47,500 nt of DNA from positions 140,530-188,029 of the forward strand of contig NW_005434557.1 in NCBI RefSeq assembly GCF_000315625.1, written 5' to 3'. The translations under genes and the position numbers were made by a program. How positions within the stretch are numbered: position 1 is the stretch's first letter; each line of letters starts with the position of its first letter. Positions 19,801 to 30,162 of the stretch are shown here, piece after piece. The notes under the pieces were generated by a model. The model saw only the letters and a program-made list of their open reading frames with translations, was not told where the DNA came from and did not search any database. Source of the DNA: Guillardia theta CCMP2712 (taxonomy: Eukaryota; Cryptophyceae; Pyrenomonadales; Geminigeraceae).

Positions 19801-21014
19801 CTAGTCTAGAACCTCGCGGAACACCTGCTCGAAGACCTCCGGAGGCTGGGCGCCTGAGAGTCCCTCCTGCATGTCTGTAAGGAGGAGGAGAGGGTTGAGC
19901 TCGTTCGCACCTCTCCATTGATGATGAAGAAGGGAACACCAGAGACGCTGCGGCCGAACTTCTTCTTCTCGGCCTCAACCTGATCACTGTGAGAATAAGA
20001 GCAGAAGAGGGGGAGGGAGAGAGGGGAGGGGGAGAGGGAAGTAGCGACAGGAGTCGTGTTGGAGGAAATCACAGTGAAGAGATTGAGGCATCAGCAGCAC
20101 CTCCTTGGCGAAGGCCTGCGGGTTGGAGATAACGCCCGCTGCCTCCTGGTGCTCCTGTTAGCCCCGCTGTCCTTCCCTCTTCCTCTCCGTCCCCTAAGTT
20201 TCCTCCTCTACCTGTCGATCGAGACCGACTTTCTCCGCCGCCTGCCACAGCTTGTCACATGCTGAGGAAAAGGGTGGGGAGGGAAGGAAGGAAGGACCTG
20301 CTCCAGGACCTGAGGGTCTCCAATGTACTTCTCCTGCGAGAAGTAGTTCCTAACGCTTCATGTCAGCTCCTCCCCAGTCACCTCCCTCCACCCACATGAA
20401 GAGCTCTTCCATCAGCTCGTCCTGCTTCCCCTTGGTCCCCGCCCAATAGATCAGCCGGTGAGCTAAGAGAAGCGCGTCAGCTCGCCCCCCCCCCTCCCCT
20501 GCCTCCCTCCTCCTCTTCTCACAGTCGAAGGTGTTTCCCGTCATCCCACCCATGCTGAACTTCACGCCGACGCTGCATCGCAACCCGTGAGGTCACAGGA
20601 CGAGGGCGGACAAGGTTGGCTCACTTGTCGAAAGCCTGGGTGAGCCGGGGCATCTGCCATCCGGTCAGTCTCCTCCTCGTCAAGTCGCACGAGTGACCAT
20701 CATGCGAACTCTGTCGGCCCCGAACTTCTCGTGGTACATCTCAAGCTTGTTCCGACCCTCCTTTGGAGCCTCAGGTTGAAGCTGGAAGGGTCTGGTGGCG
20801 AACAGGTCAGGGAGGGACAGGGAAGCATTGAGCTGCTCACCGCCAGTTCACTTCGAACTGAACTTGTGGGAATTTCTTCATCGCCTGCTCCAGGTGACGC
20901 TTTCCCACGAAACACCTGGAGGGGGGGGTAAGGGGCGACGAGGCTAGACGGGCCTCACCATGGTCAAATGGTGTCAGACACGATGTCAACAACAATGCGC
21001 TTGGCGGCAGACAT
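19801..21014 (-). CDS. FrnE/DsbA-family thioredoxin-fold selenoprotein (UPWC redox motif)
   Basis: Eleven exons: 21014-20959, 20915-20841, 20791-20698, 20653-20625, 20572-20523, 20462-20396, 20349-20298, 20250-20212, 20145-20101, 19979-19911 and 19866-19801. Together they give 642 nt with every junction in phase, encoding 213 residues, the usual FrnE length. The N-terminus reads DIVSDTI, then TGA at 20966-20964, then PWCFVGKRHLEQ across the first intron. FrnE proteins have CPWC here, so TGA replaces the first active-site Cys (residue 17) and is read as selenocysteine. Family landmarks follow: VNWRPFQLQPEAPKEG, YHEKFGADRVRMM, NTFDSHRL, YIGDPQVL, VSGVPFFIING and LSGAQPPEVFEQ. The likely role is a thiol-disulfide oxidoreductase or isomerase, with no obvious targeting peptide, so cytosolic. 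A SECIS element lies in the 3' UTR. Without recoding the protein would end at 16 residues, yet all downstream exons are conserved. Confidence 0.92.
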
Positions 21015-22859
21015 GTCAGCAGCTCCTCCGCCTGGCAAGTCGATCCATGAACACAAACACATCAGTGATCAGACATGTACTCACGTAGGTGCAACGCAGA
21101 AACAGTGGTGGGGCAATGTCGCTGAGGGGAAGCAACTAGTGCTGAAAGGCGCTTCGCATGCATGAGACAAGAGAGTCGGCGCGATTGCAAGGAAGGCGCA
21201 AAGGAGGATGATACTGCATGAGCACTGGTGATCAAAGCAAACAATCCAACACTGGGGAGGAGGCGCTTGCTGTGGAGCCGGAACATGCTCAAGATGCCTC
21301 CGGTGACTGACAAGCTTGACAAGAGGAGAACTTCTGATGAAAAAGCGAACATCACAAGCATTTCAAGATCAGAGCGGGGTAACGGAATCATGAAGCATGT
21401 GAGAGTGGTTTGTAAAGCAGCATATTATGAGACCAGCAGATGAGAAGTGCATACAAAAGTTCACCCTTGAGTACCTCCCACTTCCTCCTCTGGTAATCGA
21501 ACTGTGCGCCATATCCCTTGACCCTACTTCCTCCTTAGTCTCAACCCATTACTCTGTACGTCTTCTACTCACAACTGCTTTTGTCCTTCGCCTGGAGCAT
21601 CATTCTCTCCTATGTTGTTCTTGTCAACCCTTCTCCCAGAACTCTCACGTCCATCAGTCTCTAGGAACCCATCACTTCTTTTCATATCATGGCATTCAGC
21701 TGTTTTCTTTGAATTTCTTGTTGAATACTATTCCACAACTTCCCTACGATCCACTTCTTCGACACTTCCTCATACCTGATTCTGCGCCCATTACACCTCA
21801 TCCCAACCCTTGCCTTGGTGCCTTTGTCTTTCTACCTGCCTTCCTGCTTGTCTTCCTACCTGACGTCCTCCCTCCCTCCCTCCCTCCCTCCCTCCCTTCC
21901 TCCCTCCCTCCCTCCCTCCCTCCCTCACTCCCTCTCTCAGTCTTGGCACAAGATCATGGGACAGTATGCACCACCCCACCCCTGCAATTTAATACCCCCT
22001 CTACCCTACCCAATACGCTCAATGCCCCTATCCCCTTGAAATTCAGTTGTAAGGGGGGGTGATGAAACTAAAAGATAGGATGAGGAGGGTGGGGGTACGT
22101 CTGTCATTCGTGAAAGGGAGTGGGGTGAAAGAGGCAAAGTTCGAAAAGGGGTGGTGGGGGTGAAAAGGTACCCCTTCATTACTCTGATAAATACCTGGTT
22201 TTATAGGGGTACTTCCATGTTTTTGCTATCTGGGGGTGGGTGGGTCCGCGGTTCATCAATTGATGCGGGGAGGTGCATCGATTGAAGCGGATCTGAAAGG
22301 AGGGGTCATTATGACCTCAAAAAGAGGGGTAGGGGTGAAAATCTCCAGTCACAGACTCTCTTGATGGCGATGGTGATAGCGATGGCTGCGCAGGAATAGT
22401 ATCAGGAAATAGAGAGTCAAGGAGATGATAGTAGAGTCAAGGAGATGATAGTAGAGTCAAGGAGATGATAGTAGAGTCAAGGAGATGATAGTAGAGTCAA
22501 GGAGAGGATAGTAGAGTCAAGGAGATGATAGTAGAGTACACAAGGAGATGATAGTAGAGTCAAGGAGATGATAGTAGAGTCAAGGAGATGATAGTAGAGG
22601 CAAGGATATGATAGTAGAGTCAAGGAGATGATAGTAGAGTCAACGAGTATCCTTGATATGGTTCCTCGACCCGTCCAGGTCCTAGTCCCGGGCCCTAGCC
22701 TGAAGGTTTCCTGAGAAACGGTCATAGGCTGGGCATGAGAAGGCCATCGATCTCCTTCCAACGCTCTCTGTCAAGGCGATCAAGCTGCTCCCTTGGTCTT
22801 GACAGATCCCTTCGGAGCTCCCTATAACCTTCTGTTCTCGAGGCTGTCCCGTGTCTTCC
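21015..22859. other. Long intergenic spacer with simple repeats
   Basis: Contains the 5' flank of the selenoprotein gene, a (CCCT)n tract at about 21868-21932, low-complexity pyrimidine-rich DNA, G-rich GGGGTGG/GGGTA words at 22040-22340, and a 20-bp minisatellite at 22416-22645. I see no ORF with convincing protein character. The 211-codon + strand frame at 21427-22062 is repeat-driven. Confidence 0.55.
22416..22645. repeat. 20-bp minisatellite, about 11 copies
   Basis: Tandem units of GTCAAGGAGATGATAGTAGA, nearly identical. Variants include GAGAGGATAG in one unit, a unit expanded to GTACACAAGG, and GGCAAGGATA in another. It lies in intergenic DNA with no coding role visible. Confidence 0.9.
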
Positions 22860-23258
22860 TCATATGGCCTCCCTGAGCAGAACAAATCTGATAGTACTGT
22901 CTTCCCTGATCAGACCCCTTGGCAAGGCCAGCTCTTCGAACGTGTAAGGGTTGAAGATGAACCTGGGCTCCCCACTGCCGTCCAGGATCTGCAGCGACCC
23001 GACACACCAGAAGGCCTGCTGCTTGATGCCCTCGTTCCTCTGCGCCGTGCTGATCTGGTGGGCGTAGTCCCCGCAGGCGCATCGGTAGATCGTGTTTGTC
23101 GTCACATCCGGCAGCTTGCAGTGCTTCTGGTCCAGGTCTGCAGGACGTCCATGAATCCGCACCTCACCCCGGACGCATAGGCCAGCATCGCATCGACCGA
23201 ATGACTTAGTATCGTGACAGGCGACAGCTCCAGACCGAACCGTTCTGCGTACGGTCAC
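22860..23258 (-). CDS. Cysteine-rich hypothetical protein (possibly partial)
   Basis: An open frame of 132 codons. Its convincing part starts at about DLDQKHCKLPD and includes TIYRCACGDYAHQI, AFWCVGSLQI and FIFNPYTFEELA, ending at about 22860. An acceptor CCTGCAG just before the convincing part (about 23142) suggests an upstream exon, but I could not phase one. The Cys/aromatic pattern looks like a small extracellular or lumenal module. I do not recognise the family. It may be a remnant of a larger gene, since nothing homologous continues on either side. Confidence 0.45.
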   Translation of the reverse strand: MTVRRTVRSGAVACHDTKSFGRCDAGLCVRGEVRIHGRPADLDQKHCKLPDVTTNTIYRCACGDYAHQISTAQRNEGIKQQAFWCVGSLQILDGSGEPRFIFNPYTFEELALPRGLIREDSTIRFVLLREAI

Positions 23259-23529
23259 CGTATCCTACCCGCGGGTCAGGCTTGCCGGCCGGTCAAGCAG
23301 CGGCAGACCATGCTGAGCCCCCGCGGGGTAGAGCCGCAAGCACGCGCGGCCTGCGGCAGCCTCCGTCAGCACCGGGCCCGGGGATCACCGGGCGAGGCCG
23401 GCCGGGCTAGTCACGGTCGCACTGAGGACTTCGCAGCTTTAAGTTTACTCAGTAAAAGATTCACCCACACGTGCCGGCACCGCCTCCTCCGCCTACCCAG
23501 GAGACCCTGAGTCAACCGCAGTCAACCCG
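23259..23529. promoter_or_regulatory. GC-rich island with GGCCGGGC, TTTACTCAGTAAA and TGAGTCA
   Basis: Very GC-rich (GGCCGG, CCGGGCCCGGGG and GGCCGGCCGGGC words), followed by the inverted repeat TTTACTCAGTAAA at 23444-23456 and TGAGTCA at about 23508. On the minus strand it lies just upstream of the cysteine-rich ORF and just downstream of the mitochondrial kinase gene, so it is probably the former's promoter. Confidence 0.45.
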
Positions 23530-25784
23530 CTAGTCCACTGAGTCACTACCGCTCCTCATCTCACCCTGTTGCTCCTCCCGCCTGCTCGCACTGCTGGCCT
23601 TCGTGCCGAACGTTGTCTTGTCCTTGTCGAGGTATGGCTTCTTCAACGATCGCCAGATGTCGAACCCATCATACTCCTCGAACTCCTCCACGTCTCCTGC
23701 CGCAGCGGCTGTCGGTGTGCGGACCGATACTAGGGGAGAAGGAGGAGGATGAGGAAAAGAGCAGGAAGGTGAAGATAGTCGTGAGTAGGAGGAGCAGGAG
23801 CAGGAGCAGGACGGGTTAAGAGGGTGAAGAGAAGGAGTAGAAACCTATGTGATCCAGCCGGACATAGGTGTCGCATCCATGACCCTGCACCAGCATGACG
23901 GGATAGCCCGGCAGACAAGCCTCCCGTCTCCTGTCCTCCACCTCACCTCGACTGAATAGAGTTTCACGTCTCCTCCGAAGTACTGTACACCGTCAGCGAC
24001 TCTCAGGTGCCTCCAACTCTGCACCTGAGCATAGAGGCGAGAAACAGGAAGGCCGAAGCCCAGCCCTGCCATGGGCGAAGTCTCGAGCACAGCTCGATCC
24101 ACCTGAGCCAGGCCAACCACTATCAGCCCTCCTCTCAACAGGCATCGGCAACTCCACCATTCCCAGCCCTGCCGTGTCGAACTCGTCGTCGAGCCGATTC
24201 TCCTGGTTGCAAGTGCTGCGGGCGCGGCTGAGCAACTTGCTACCGAGAGGTCACGCGACGCCCACCTGAACCCGAAGTCGAAGATCTTGTTGACGAACTC
24301 GCGCGGCACTCCTCCCCCCTCATCCGAGATCCTGATCGTCATGTCCGACGGCCCTCGCGCGAGCAAGAACTGCCTCCGGCTCACACGGCGAGCGCAGGAA
24401 AGCATGTCACCTTGATGGGCGGCAGCCCGTCCTTGTTCATCAGGTGGCGCTCGCAGACGGCTCGCATCGCGTTCTTGAGGAGCTCAAAGATGATGTACTC
24501 GAGGTGCGTCGGGATGTAGCTGGCGGGACTTCAGCCATGGCCAGGGAGCGGGTCGGTCGCACCTGCAGAGGATGGAAGTGTCTCCCTCGACAACGTACTT
24601 CGGAGAGATGCCGTAGGTCCTGCAAGCGATCTTGAGCCCCGGGGGTCTCGATGCTGCGCACGAGACCTCTGGCAGATGTTCTGTGCCTCTGGAGCAACGT
24701 GCTCGAGGACCTTGAGGGGAGAGAGCTCCTTGCAGATCACCCCGACGTAGCCTGTCACGTGTGGTCCTCACGTGACTCGAAGGGGGAAGGGTTGGATGCT
24801 CACCAGGCTGATGGTGGTGTAGGGCGATGAACTGTTCCGCGATCACTCGGCGACTTATCCGGCTCTGACACCCAGGATAGTCAACTCGTGCTCACATGGA
24901 GCGAGAGCGGGAGCAACCATGATCATGTCTGCAAGGAATTTGTTGCAATTCAGTCGCTCTGTGCTCACTCGCAAGCTCGCCTCGTAGATTCCTCTGCACA
25001 ACGTCATGAGTTCAGCTATGCATCAATTCAACATCAAAAGCTGACGCCGTCACCTTGCTAGAAGCGGAACAACCTGCACGCCCTCTTGAACCAACTCCTT
25101 CAACAGCAGCACGAATTGCTCATCCTGACATGGTCAAATCACGCGCAACCCATTTCGTGCTCCCTCAGTACCTGGTTAATATTCACGACTTTTGGGAAAT
25201 CCACAAGCTTTGCAAACGCGCGGTGGTATATCGCATGGACACTCTGAACCAGCAAGCCAACAAGGGTCAATCATACAGGTTGCCCAGTGGCTCCTGCTTG
25301 CCTGAATGTGCGGATTCTCAACAACAATGTATGGCAGGGTTTGTATGTCCAACAACCTTCTTGCCAACCTGATACAGAGCTCCCTAGTGTCCAGGATCAC
25401 AAGACATTCGAAGTGGTAATAGGAACCTCTGAACGTGCTGGGCGATAGCGATCAGCCTCTCGTTATTCACTTTGTGCCCGGACGACATGAGCTCGTGTAT
25501 GGTCAACCTAAGAGAGGGACACGAGGCCTCATCTCCGCAGCCTCAGCACGACAGCAGCAAGGTCACCGGTGAATGGGAAGCTCAGCATACTTCTGGATCG
25601 TTTGGTCGTAGAAATTCAACCGGATCCTATCGACACTCTCAGCACAACAACGGCCATAGTGCTCGCTACCTGTCCGAGAAGGCCCTCCTACCATCCCTCT
25701 TCCTCGGCTGGTTCCGCTGCCATCCACAGACGTGCGGGTACGGGGCGTTATCGCAAGGAAGCGCCCTCGAGCAGCTCCAACCAA
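23530..25784 (-). CDS. Mitochondrial PDK/BCKDK-type dehydrogenase kinase
   Basis: Multi-exon gene with the complete fold of the mitochondrial alpha-keto acid dehydrogenase kinases, which phosphorylate E1-alpha of pyruvate or branched-chain dehydrogenase. N-terminal helical domain: [56 protein letters not shown] and [21 protein letters not shown] ATPase domain: N-box [16 protein letters not shown] (about 24500), G1 box [11 protein letters not shown] (about 24330), G2 box [14 protein letters not shown] (about 24060), then [12 protein letters not shown]. The C-terminal tail contains [17 protein letters not shown] and ends at TAG 23532-23530. The N-terminus should carry a mitochondrial presequence; the start is uncertain because the open frame before LNFYDQ lacks an early ATG (candidate ATG about 25694). 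Whether it acts on PDH or BCKDH cannot be decided from sequence. Confidence 0.88.
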
Positions 25785-26079
25785 GGCGCTGGAGTTTCAT
25801 AGCGCGTGAAAGAGCCCTAGGTATCAGCTCGTGCCAGCAGTTGAGCTCAACAAGTCATCTCGCCCTCCCAAATCTCATCACCTGCATGGTTGTCATCCTA
25901 GTCATCGCATCCCCACCCTTCCTCGCTACTCCGATATCCTTTCTCTGGGTTCCTCCACCTCCCCTTCCACTTCACCTTTTTCTAACTCAGCCCAATCGCT
26001 CATCTTTTCTTGTCCTCCCAAATTTCATTTCTCACCCTCACGCTATTATCTCTTCCTCAATCTCGTGCCCTTCCTTTCC

Positions 26080-26320
26080 CTCCTCCTCCTCTCATCTCGC
26101 ACAGCAAGACAGTCCACCGCCATCATGGCTGTTGACCTTCTCTCCTCGTGCTACATGTTGCATCCCTGGTAGGAGCGAGCAAGAGTGAAATCTCTTGCTC
26201 ACTGTAGCAAATAAGATGCTCAAACACACACACACACATACACATACAGCTCCTCGTTTCTTGCTCTTGTCGACATCATAGCAATGCTGCTGTCCTGATC
26301 TACATTCTCTTCCCCCCTCC
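26080..26320. repeat. Segmental direct repeat, copy 1
   Basis: Starts at TCCTCCTCCTCTCATCTCGC and ends at TACATTCTCTTCCCCCC. It is repeated at 26362-26645 (offset about 282 bp) with a few substitutions. The copies differ mainly in CA-repeat length, with a short CA tract here at about 26224-26248. Confidence 0.9.
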
Positions 26321-26361
26321 CTCGCTCAATGTGCGCTATTACACACGTAAACCTCTATACC

Positions 26362-26502
26362 CTCCTCCTCCTCTCATCTCGCACAGCAAGACAGTCCACC
26401 GCCATCATGGCTGTTGACCTTCTCTCCCCGTGCTGCATGTTGCATCCCTGGTAGGAGCGAGCAAGAGTGTAATCTCTTGCTCACTGTAGCAAATAAGATG
26501 CT

Positions 26503-26558
<56 letters not shown>

Positions 26559-26645
26559 GCTTCTCGTCCTCGTCTACTTTCTCCTCTCTCTTGTCAACAT
26601 CATAGCAATGCTGCTGTCCTGATCTACATTCTCTTCCCCCCTCCT
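26362..26645. repeat. Segmental direct repeat, copy 2, with expanded (CA)n
   Basis: Second copy of 26080-26320. Its internal microsatellite is expanded to about 23 CA units at 26506-26552. Confidence 0.9.
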
Positions 26646-27095
26646 TTCCTCTCCATCTCTCCCTCTCCCTGGGCGCAAACCTGCATTTCGATACGACCAG
26701 AATACTTCGTTTACACCCTACCCCCTCCTTTTCATGTCTACCCCATCATGCACCTCTTGTGACCCGACCAAAAGCATTAAAATGTACCCCACCCATAAGT
26801 ACCCTACCTACCCCACAAACCATGTTACGATCCTTTCGAGTTGCAATTTATTTCCTCCACCGACACCGCAACCAACTCCTCCCCCCACCCCCCCCCCTTC
26901 CTTCCCCCCCCGCTCCTCCTCCTCCTCCAGCTCTTCTCCCTCCTCCTTCTCCCTTGACTTTCCCACTCATCTAGTCCTTAAGGGTCTCTTGCATCTGATC
27001 GTCAAGCCCTTTGAGCGCTGAGCTCGCTCGCTCTAGCAAACTCACTCGTTCTTGTTTTTCCTGCACGCCATGTCAGACTCGACTCAAGGCCGACA

Positions 27096-28903
27096 CTAGA
27101 TGAGGGAGGGGACAACACTTGTTGTAGGCGCAGGTAGGAACGAAGCATTGAGTGTCACTAACCCGCTCTTGCCCTTGGTAGAAGCAGACGTATACAAGTA
27201 TACCTGATGAAACGGGCAAAGTAAAACAAGTCACAATGAGTGGAAGAAGGAAGGAGGGAGGAGGGAGGAGGGAGGAGGGAGGAGGGATGATTTAGGCAAG
27301 CGACTCACTTGGAGCAACGTGGCCACCGCAAACCAGCCCGCAGCTACTCCGAATACCTTCAAGACAATGTGAGCCTGAATGGAGGAGGAGGAGGAGGAGG
27401 AGGAGGAGGAGGAGGAGGAGGAGGAGGAGCCCTCACCATCCATGGAGGCAGCAGATCGCCGCATCGCGCTCCGGTGACAACCAAGATATTCAAGGGGATG
27501 CGGAAGATGTTCATGACAGAGGCCTGCGAGCTGTCAGAACAGCTGCCGCTGGGGAGAGAGGTGGTGTGCCTGCAGGGAGTCTGGCAAGAAGTGCGATCTC
27601 ATCGTTGCAAGCGCGCCGAACGAGGCACCGACGCAGGCCTCAAGGAGGAGGAAGGAGGTCAAGACCTGGTCAGAGGGGCTCATCAGGGGGCCCGAGAAGG
27701 GGGGAAGGGATAGAGTAGGGCGGCTCTCACCACGAAGAAATCCTTGACGAAGATGGGGACGAGCATAGACAAGGAGGCGAGAGCGAAGATGAAGACGCAT
27801 CCTCTCTCCACGCTCATGACCTTGATCATCCCCTCGAACGTCTGCCCCCCCAGCGAGATGCACACCATCATGGACGAGAAGATCCAGCCCTGTCCCTGCG
27901 AGAACGCTGCGAAGTCCATCTTTCCCTTCTCGCCCCCAGGCACCATCCCGGCCAGGGTGGGCACCCACATGATGACGAAGGTGTACATGGCTCCCTCGAA
28001 GAAGGACTGGATCAGCCCCAGCAGCAGGATCCTCTTGTCGTTGACGATGCACATCCAGGCGTCCTTGAACATGTGCTGGTCGTCGTCCTTGCCGTCTCCC
28101 GTCCTCTCGCGACCCCCATAGTTCTCCGGCCAAAAGCAGACGAAGACGAGCACGAGGGCTGTGAGGAAGATGGCGAGCTGGAAGGGCCCGATGTTCCCGA
28201 AGTTATCCGCCGACACTTGAGCGAGCACTCCTGCCAGGACCGCCATGATGCCGTTCCCGACCTGAGCAATGGCGAACGTCTGCGCGATGTCGTCCTCAGG
28301 GAACCCGCGCTTTCTGTGCTCGCTCACCATCCAGCTCTCGAAGGCACTGAACAGCAGGGACGTTGACATGCCTCCCAGGACCCTCCCGACGATGAGCAGG
28401 GTGGTGTCATTGAAGTGCTCCAGCACGTTGATGACGAGCTCCAGCACGCAAAAGGCAATGCAGCCCAGCCTCCTCCCGTACTTGTCCACGTAGAGTCCCA
28501 GGAACGTGCCGAAGACGGCCGAGGAGGTGAAGCCAATCGCGTAAAGTGTCCCCACAGGTTGATTGTACTCTGTGTACAGAGTGTACATGTGCGTGCCCTG
28601 CAGCCAATCTGCCAGCATCGTCAACAAATAGACGACCAGCCATTGGCGCTGGAAGGCTTTGAAGTCTTTCGATGATGCTTTGCTCCTTTTTTCTTTCTTC
28701 GCTTTCGGGTCTTGTTTCTTCTCAATCCTGCTCTCAACAAAGAAGACCACAGCCCACAAAGCCAAGCAAGCCAGGAACGGTTCTACAGCCCAGGCAGGCC
28801 ACTTCCTGTGCAGCCATGAGAGCATGAAAGTAACATCGCCATCAGCCTTGGCCTTGGAAGCAGTGCTCAGCATGAAGCCCACGATGGCAGGGGCAAGCCG
28901 CAT
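27096..28903 (-). CDS. MFSD5/MOT2-like molybdate-anion transporter (MFS)
   Basis: Five exons: 28903-27731, 27665-27570, 27523-27437, 27374-27309 and 27203-27096. All are in phase and encode 509 residues. The long first exon has the MFSD5 signature: WLVVYLLTMLADWLQGTHMY, IGFTSSAVFGTFLGLYVDKY, GRVLGGMSTSLLFSAFESW and EHRKRGF. Several hydrophobic helices follow, including QSFFEGAMYTFVIMW. Later exons give LLLEACVGASFGALATMRS, FLPDSLQ/ASVMNIFRIPLNI and a last helix VFGVAAGWFAVATLL. MFSD5 proteins are about 450-500 residues and import molybdate, which fits. ATG 28903 is the first ATG in an open frame that continues upstream. The second intron (27569-27524) appears to use a GC donor. Confidence 0.87.
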
Positions 28904-30057
28904 GTTTGAAGCCCTTGCCCGCCTCTCCAAACGGCTGGCGCGCTCCCGCTCTAGCAGGCTCTCTGTAGCGTCCCTCTGACTTAGATGAAGGCTCTTGTAG
29001 CTCGCTGCTGCCTCGTTCCTACCTTACTCTTCCTCCTCCTCGCGTTCCTCCTCTCCCCTTATGTGAATTTTCCGGCCGCTCTCGTGGGTCCTAACCTTCT
29101 GCCACATCCCCGCACGTGCCCTCGGACGCTTTCTCAACGTGACAGGCCAACTTGACGGCGAGACTCAGACTGAGACTCAGGCCCTTGAAAGACTGGCCGG
29201 GCACAGGCCCTGAGTCACGGTGACCATCAGCCCTGAGTCACGGTGACCATCAGCCTGTACCGGGCCGGGCCGGGCTACACCAGGCTGTTCGGACAGTGCC
29301 ACGGTGTCAAGCGGCGGCCGGGCTCCGGCGAGCTCAGGCTGCCAGCCGCTGAGCCGCGTCACTGAGTCACAGTCTGTGACCGAGTCGCCGGGCCATGGCC
29401 GTGCCAAATTCGGCCCGTTCGAGGCTCCGACGGCAGTGAGGCTCAGCCGCGCGCCTGAGTCACGCCGGGTCGCCGGTCAAGTTCATCATGGGCCGCGCGC
29501 GGCACAGGCTCGGAGCTTCCCGGTGATGGCATGATGAATGCCATCAGTGTCTGCCGCACTTCTGCCGCATCCTTCAACTGAGTTGGGTAGGCTGATCATA
29601 TGGTCTGAAAGCGCCATGCGGAATCATCCGGACTGATTGAATCCGATGATTGAAGTCGGAAGACAGTCTTTGAGCTGGTGGCCATGAGGCTGGAGGTACC
29701 AAGATGGTTCAAGAGTCATCATCATGTTGTCACTATTTTCATCGTTCACGACGGGATTGCCAAGTTGCTTTGCACCGTATATCGAAATCATTTCGTTGTT
29801 CCCAGAGACAGGGCGGATTCAGCTCCATCTCTCAAAGATGCTAGGGTACAACATGAGAACTTTGCAATTGATTATGAAGCATGAAAAGTAGACAACCCAG
29901 CATTGATCGAGTCCATCTGGTAACAGGCATGTCCATGTACTAAGACAAGCACAAGACTCAGTCTTTCGAGTATGTTACGCAAATTTATGACTTGTAGTAA
30001 CACTAAATACTTCACTTATCAGACCTCATGGTAAGATACGCTACATATTTAGCTCGC
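28904..30057. other. Spacer with GC-rich promoter-like island
   Basis: 29150-29540 is a GC-rich island: GGGCCGGGCCGGGC, two tandem copies of CCTGAGTCACGGTGACCATC at about 29210-29252, and further TGAGTCA sites at about 29360 and 29455. It lies upstream of the minus-strand transporter and may be its promoter. From 29550 to 30050 the DNA is AT-richer with no gene recognised. Confidence 0.5.
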
Positions 30058-30162
30058 TTAGAACCACTCGCCGAAGTAGAGGGGGCGCTGCTCGTGGTGG
30101 AGGTACTCCATCTTCCACATCCAGAGCTCGGTGGTTTGGGCCTTGGTGATGGTCTGGAACAT
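30058..30162 (-). CDS. Probable terminal exon of a small unknown protein
   Basis: On the minus strand a good acceptor (TTTTGGCAG at about 30168) is followed by ATAGCAATG and then a high-quality coding stretch MFQTITKAQTTELWMWKMEY and LHHEQRPLYFGEWF with TAA at 30060-30058. It stands out as GC-rich coding sequence in AT-rich spacer. The aromatic, hydrophilic composition recalls small accessory subunits of mitochondrial complexes, but I do not recognise the family. Upstream exons were not found; a candidate around 30430 on the minus strand (MMAARAMTAS) ends in a stop and could not be joined. Confidence 0.5.
   Translation of the reverse strand: MFQTITKAQTTELWMWKMEYLHHEQRPLYFGEWF

Larger units (their letters stand above)
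25785..27095. other. Intergenic spacer with segmental duplication and microsatellites
   Basis: No convincing gene. It holds a tandem segmental duplication (26080-26320 and 26362-26645), CA repeats, and CCCTACC-rich words at 26700-26830. A C-rich/pyrimidine stretch runs from 26870 to 26960. The 238-codon frame at 25472-26188 is composed of these low-complexity parts. Confidence 0.55.

Noticed and set aside
21427-22062. 211-codon + strand ORF
   Set aside because: Half of it is a (CCCT)n-driven PPSLPPSL repeat and the rest lacks recognisable protein character; no supporting splice or promoter signals.
25472-26188. 238-codon + strand ORF overlapping the dehydrogenase kinase gene
   Set aside because: Overlaps conserved minus-strand kinase exons and a duplicated spacer segment; composition is low complexity.
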